A stretch of 15,942 nucleotides of DNA from Deltaproteobacteria bacterium (lineage in GTDB: Bacteria > Myxococcota_A > UBA9160 > SMWR01), in NCBI GenBank assembly GCA_019313605.1, contig JAFDAW010000023.1:1-15942 (forward strand), read 5' to 3'. Every line of letters starts with the position of its first letter. The first letter of the stretch is position 1. A program made the translations under genes and the position numbers. Shown here in pieces: positions 12,324 to 15,942 of this stretch. Under the pieces are notes generated by a model. The model made no database searches and was not told where the DNA came from. It worked only from the letters and a program-made list of their open reading frames with translations.

Positions 12324-14258
12324 ATGACAGCCGAACCTCGGGCCTTCAGAGCCCATCAAGACAACCCGTTCCTGGCCGCGCTGCGCAGCGGCGCCGTGCT
12401 GGCCGATGGCGCGACCGGCTCGCTGCTGTTCGAGTTGACCGGGCGGCTGTCAGAGCGCAACCACGTCTATGAGGCACTGAACATCGAGAACCCGGACCTC
12501 GTGTCACAGGTCCACAGGTTGTACCTGCAGGCTGGCGCGTCCGCCCTCAAGACCAACACCTTTGGTGCAAACGCGGCTTCGCTTGCAAGGCTCGGCATCG
12601 TCGACAGGGTGGATGAGATCAACCGCGCCGCCGTCCGGTTGGCACGTGCGTCGATCGAACAGATCGCCGCGGCGGAGGCCGGCGATTCCCCGCAGCGGTT
12701 CGTGCTCGGTTCGATCGGCCCGGTCTTCGGCGACGAGACCGTCGAGGCAATCTACGGCTCACAATTGCGCGCCCTGATCGAAGCGGGCGTCGACGCATTG
12801 CTGTTCGAAACCTTCGAGTCTCTCGAGAGCGCGAGTGCGGTGGTGCGTTACGCAAACCGCTTCGAAGGCTGCCCGCCGGTCGTGCTGCACATGTCGCTCT
12901 GGCAGCACGGAAACGACGGAACCTGGAACATCGATCCGGTCGAGTATGTCGCAGAGGCGGTCGAAGCGGGCGCATCCGTGGTCGGCGTGAACTGCTTGGC
13001 TCCGTGGGAGGCCGAGGCGTTCGTGCGATTGGCGCGGAAGACCCCGGCGGTGAAGTCGGGCGCTGTGATGCTGTCTGCGATGCCGAACGCGGGCGGCTTC
13101 GAGCGCATTGGCCACCGCTTCATGTCTCGCGTGAACCCGGAGTTCATGGGCCGCACCGCTCGGACGCTTTCGGAGGATGGCGCGCGCTTGATCGGTGGCT
13201 GCTGCGAGGTTCATACCGACCACATCCGTGAGATGAGCGCATTTCTTAAATCGAGGCACGCCGGAACCGAACAGCCGGTGAGCGCCGGCGCCGAGCGCGA
13301 GCCGGTTGGCCCGGAGCGCAAGCGCGCCAACGGGCCGTTTTCGAACAAACTGTTTGCGGGCGAGTTCGTCGTGAGCGTCGAGATGTTGCCGCCGCGCGGA
13401 ACCGACCCGAGGCGGCTGCAGGCGAAGGCCGAACTCGTGCAGTCGCTCGCAGCCGGCGGGCGGGTGGACGCGGTCGACGTGACGGACGGCTCGCGCGGGA
13501 TTCCGCTGATGCCGCCAGGAGATTTCATCCAGGCGATCCAGGCGATCTCGCCAGATCTCGTGCAAACGCGACCGATCGAGTTCATCCCGCATTTCACGGC
13601 TCGTGACCTGAATCTGATGGCGGTGCAGAGCCGGCTGATCGGTTATCACGCCCGGAACATCCACAACGTGTTGTTCATCACGGGTGACCCACCGAAGATG
13701 TCGCCCACCTACCCGAGATCGACGGCCGTGTTCGATCTCGACTCCGTTCGCATGATCGAACTCGCGCACCGCAACCTGAATGCAGGTGTGGATTTCGGAG
13801 GGCAACCGCTGAGCCGTCAGCCGCAGCCCGAGACGCACTTCAGCATCGGAACCGGCTTCGAGCCGGAGTCACTGGACCCGGTGGGTGAGATGGAGAAGCT
13901 GGAGCGGAAGCTCGCGGCAGGCGTGGATTACGTGATGACGCAGCCGGTATTCAACTGGGACGCGCTCGAGCCCCTGCGGGAGGTGCGGAAGCGGACGCGG
14001 ATCCTCGTGGGTGTCCTGGTGCTCACGAGCCTCGCGCATGCGGAGCGATTTTCGCAGGTGCCGGGTGTGCGTGTGCCGCAGGATGTGTTCGATGATTTTG
14101 CGAGATATGCCGACGAGGCTGACCAGCGGAAGCTGGGATTGGAGCTCGCGGTTTCGCACGCACAGCGCGTGAGCGACGAAGGCTGGGCGGGCCTGTACCT
14201 GATGTCTCCAGCGTCGCCGCAGTCCCTGCCACTCGTGCTGGAAGGGCTGCAGCGCTAG
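12324..14258 (+). CDS. Bifunctional homocysteine S-methyltransferase / methylenetetrahydrofolate reductase
   Basis: A 644-residue fusion. Residues about 15-310 form a homocysteine S-methyltransferase barrel: LADGATGSLLFE (26-37), LKTNTFGAN (75-83), and the three zinc-binding cysteines C224 (GVNCLAPWE) and C293/C294 (GGCCEV). After a charged linker (311-338, AEREPVGPERKR) comes a MetF-like reductase (about 340-640), with VEMLPPRG around E353, LFITGDPP for flavin/folate binding, and a conserved MTQPVFNWD. The pair links production of 5-methyl-THF to methionine synthesis; similar fusions, such as Bacillus YitJ, are known. The MHT half lacks a cobalamin-binding domain, so the methyl donor could be S-methylmethionine or a folate. 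No SAM riboswitch is visible upstream. It is convergent with the CstA gene, 50 bp apart. Confidence 0.93.
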   Translation: MTAEPRAFRAHQDNPFLAALRSGAVLADGATGSLLFELTGRLSERNHVYEALNIENPDLVSQVHRLYLQAGASALKTNTFGANAASLARLGIVDRVDEINRAAVRLARASIEQIAAAEAGDSPQRFVLGSIGPVFGDETVEAIYGSQLRALIEAGVDALLFETFESLESASAVVRYANRFEGCPPVVLHMSLWQHGNDGTWNIDPVEYVAEAVEAGASVVGVNCLAPWEAEAFVRLARKTPAVKSGAVMLSAMPNAGGFERIGHRFMSRVNPEFMGRTARTLSEDGARLIGGCCEVHTDHIREMSAFLKSRHAGTEQPVSAGAEREPVGPERKRANGPFSNKLFAGEFVVSVEMLPPRGTDPRRLQAKAELVQSLAAGGRVDAVDVTDGSRGIPLMPPGDFIQAIQAISPDLVQTRPIEFIPHFTARDLNLMAVQSRLIGYHARNIHNVLFITGDPPKMSPTYPRSTAVFDLDSVRMIELAHRNLNAGVDFGGQPLSRQPQPETHFSIGTGFEPESLDPVGEMEKLERKLAAGVDYVMTQPVFNWDALEPLREVRKRTRILVGVLVLTSLAHAERFSQVPGVRVPQDVFDDFARYADEADQRKLGLELAVSHAQRVSDEGWAGLYLMSPASPQSLPLVLEGLQR

Positions 14259-14308
14259 GCGGCCAGCCGTTCTTTCGACCGGTGCGGAGAGATCGCGTGC
14301 TCCCAGGG

Positions 14309-15942
14309 CTACGCGGTAGAGGCGGGGTGTCGGCGGCCGCGCTTGAGCATCCGCAGTCCCTCGTAGACCACCCAGAAGTCGAGCGCGAGGATCAAGCTGC
14401 CGATTCCCGCGAGCAGCCACTGTTGCTCGAAGTTTGCGAAATAGCCCCGGAGTTCGCCGAACATTGCGATGGCGGTCACCACCCCGACGAAGAGCATCGG
14501 GGCGAGCGTGTAGCGGATCGGCCGACCGAGTTTTTGTAGCCAGATCGAAACGATCAGCAGCGTCACCGAAGCGACCAGCTGGTTGGTGGTGCCGAACAGC
14601 GGCCAGAGGATCAGGCCGCCCTTGCCGCCCGCCTGGGTGACGGCGAGCAGCAGCGCCGCTGCGATGCCGACGCAGCCCGCGATGTAGCGGTTGGTGAGGG
14701 GGCGCACGCCGTAGCTCTCGGCGAGTTCCGCGATGATCAGGCGTTGGATGCGCGCGCCGGTATCCAGTGAGGTCGCCGCGAACGCGATCACCATCACCGC
14801 GATGAAGTTCTTCGCTTCTTCGAACGGGATGCCGAGTGCCGCGACGAAGGTGCCTCCGCCGCTCACGAAGGCGCCGAGTTTGGCGCTCAGGCCCGAAGCT
14901 TCACCCCAGCTCGAGTAGTGGGTCGACCAATCGCCGGCCGACGCGAAGCCGGCGGTCGCCGCGAGCACGGCGAGCAGTCCCAGTGCGCCCTCACCGAGCA
15001 TCCCCCCGTAGCCGATCGCGCGGGCGTCGGTCATGCAGCCGACCTGTTTCGAGGTGGTGCCCGATGACACCAGGCCGTGGAATCCGGAGATTGCCCCACA
15101 CGCGATCGTGATGAACAGGAACGGAAGCATCGGCGGCGCACCCGTGGGCGCGGCGTTGATGGCCGGGGCCTGGATGGTCGGATGCAGCACCACCAGGCCC
15201 AGCGTGAGCAGCCCGAGGCCGGTGATGAGCTGGTGGGAGTTCAGGTAATCGCGGGGTTGCAGCAGCAACCAGACCGGCAGCACCGAGGCGACGAGTGAGT
15301 AGAGCAGCAGGATCCAGACCCAGGCGGTGACGGAGACCTCGCCGATCGCGGGGAATGCGGCCGCGAAGCGGTTGCCGTAGAGAATCGCTGCGATCAGCAG
15401 CCCGTAACCGATGAGTGACGGCCAGAGGATCGCGACGCCGCGTCGTCGGACCAGCCAACCCAACGCGATCGCCACTGCGATCTGAACGTTGATCGGAAAG
15501 ATCGCGCCGGGGTTGCTGACGAAGAGGGTGCCAATGATGAACGCGAAGACTGCGAGCACGACCCAGATCAGGATCGAGATGATCACGAGGAACGCGGTCC
15601 GCGCGCGCGGGCTCACGACGAGGCCCGCGATCTGGCCCATCGAGCTGCCCCGGTGGCGCAGACTGATCACGAGTGCCGAGAAGTCGTGGACGGCCCCCAT
15701 GAAGATGGTTCCGACCACGACCCAGATCAGCGCCGGCAGCCAGCCCCAGATGACCGCGATGGAGGGGCCGACGATCGGGGCCGCGCCTGCGATTGAGGTG
15801 AAGTGGTGACCCCAGAGAACGTGCTTTGGGGTCGGGACGAAATCGACGCCGTCCTCGAGTTCGCGCGCGGGCACGGGCTCGTCGGCCGAGAGCTTGAAGA
15901 TCACCCGGCCGAGAAAGCGCGCGTAGAAGCGATAGCCGAGCG
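14309..15942 (-). CDS. cstA: Carbon starvation protein CstA family transporter (5' end cut off)
   Basis: The reverse strand encodes at least 543 residues of a CstA/BtsT-type carrier, which imports pyruvate or peptides with protons or sodium. The frame stays open to the window edge (LGYRFYARFLGRVIF before the first internal GTG), so the true start lies outside. Conserved features: PTPKHVLWGHHFTSIAGAAPIVGP with the HHF and GPS segments, then GTIFMGAVHDFSAL, SGFHGLVSSGTTSKQ, TSLDTGARIQR and LWPLFGTTNQLVA. About 15 hydrophobic spans are visible. The C-terminus (RMLKRGRRHPASTA) is short, as in the smaller CstA proteins. No YbdD-like small partner gene lies downstream in this window. It is convergent with the methyltransferase/reductase gene. 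Confidence 0.95.
   Translation of the reverse strand, partial: LGYRFYARFLGRVIFKLSADEPVPARELEDGVDFVPTPKHVLWGHHFTSIAGAAPIVGPSIAVIWGWLPALIWVVVGTIFMGAVHDFSALVISLRHRGSSMGQIAGLVVSPRARTAFLVIISILIWVVLAVFAFIIGTLFVSNPGAIFPINVQIAVAIALGWLVRRRGVAILWPSLIGYGLLIAAILYGNRFAAAFPAIGEVSVTAWVWILLLYSLVASVLPVWLLLQPRDYLNSHQLITGLGLLTLGLVVLHPTIQAPAINAAPTGAPPMLPFLFITIACGAISGFHGLVSSGTTSKQVGCMTDARAIGYGGMLGEGALGLLAVLAATAGFASAGDWSTHYSSWGEASGLSAKLGAFVSGGGTFVAALGIPFEEAKNFIAVMVIAFAATSLDTGARIQRLIIAELAESYGVRPLTNRYIAGCVGIAAALLLAVTQAGGKGGLILWPLFGTTNQLVASVTLLIVSIWLQKLGRPIRYTLAPMLFVGVVTAIAMFGELRGYFANFEQQWLLAGIGSLILALDFWVVYEGLRMLKRGRRHPASTA

Noticed and set aside
12759..13838. 359-codon reverse frame opposite the methyltransferase/reductase gene
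   Set aside because: Composition is His/Arg-rich without hydrophobic-core patterning; the forward gene carries two complete enzyme domains there.

Overview
The window is about 16 kb of GC-rich, densely coding DNA from a Gram-negative-type bacterium. The evidence for that type is a secreted protein with a Sec signal peptide, an AmpG-like permease, an amidase with an export signal, and a sigma factor/NrsF pair. Codon use (strong G/C at third positions), TTG and GTG starts, and the gene set would suit an uncultured deltaproteobacterial or Myxococcota-like lineage. The sequence does not fix the taxon, and there is no rRNA, tRNA, integrase, transposase or CRISPR array.

Layout, left to right: (1) 1-683 (-), the N-terminal part of an AmpG-like MFS permease, divergent from a 42-residue membrane micro-protein (822-950 +). 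(2) 1157-1861 (+), a transglutaminase-like cysteine protease-fold protein, convergent with 1954-3987 (-), a 677-residue exported protein that joins a trypsin-like domain lacking its serine to a von Willebrand A domain. The 92 bp between their stops are almost wholly a hairpin repeat. (3) 4100-5071 (+), a DnaQ-like DEDDh exonuclease whose tail is encoded by two more copies of that repeat. (4) 5300-7504 (+), an amidase - rph - rdgB cluster; the first two genes appear to start at TTG. (5) 7572-7862 (-), an unrecognised small protein, then a 378-bp non-coding stretch with an inverted repeat copy and a likely sigma-F-type promoter. (6) 8241-10134 (+), three genes with 4-bp overlaps: ECF sigma factor, NrsF-like membrane anti-sigma factor, and a histidine phosphatase. 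(7) 10340-12199 (+), a TMTC-like multi-spanning GT-C/TPR protein. (8) 12324-14258 (+), a fused homocysteine methyltransferase / methylenetetrahydrofolate reductase. (9) 14309-15942 (-), a CstA-family transporter cut by the window edge.

Most of this is ordinary chromosomal housekeeping and envelope biology: muropeptide handling, phosphate-dependent tRNA 3' trimming, nucleotide-pool cleaning, one-carbon/methionine metabolism and pyruvate or peptide uptake. The best candidate for something undescribed is a 63-bp repeat family built from two alternating hairpins. Its stems vary with compensatory changes while loops and linkers are kept. It occurs at three places here, twice at gene 3' ends and once translated in frame. 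The next most interesting items are the pseudoprotease-vWA protein and the sigma/NrsF/phosphatase operon with a matching promoter just upstream.
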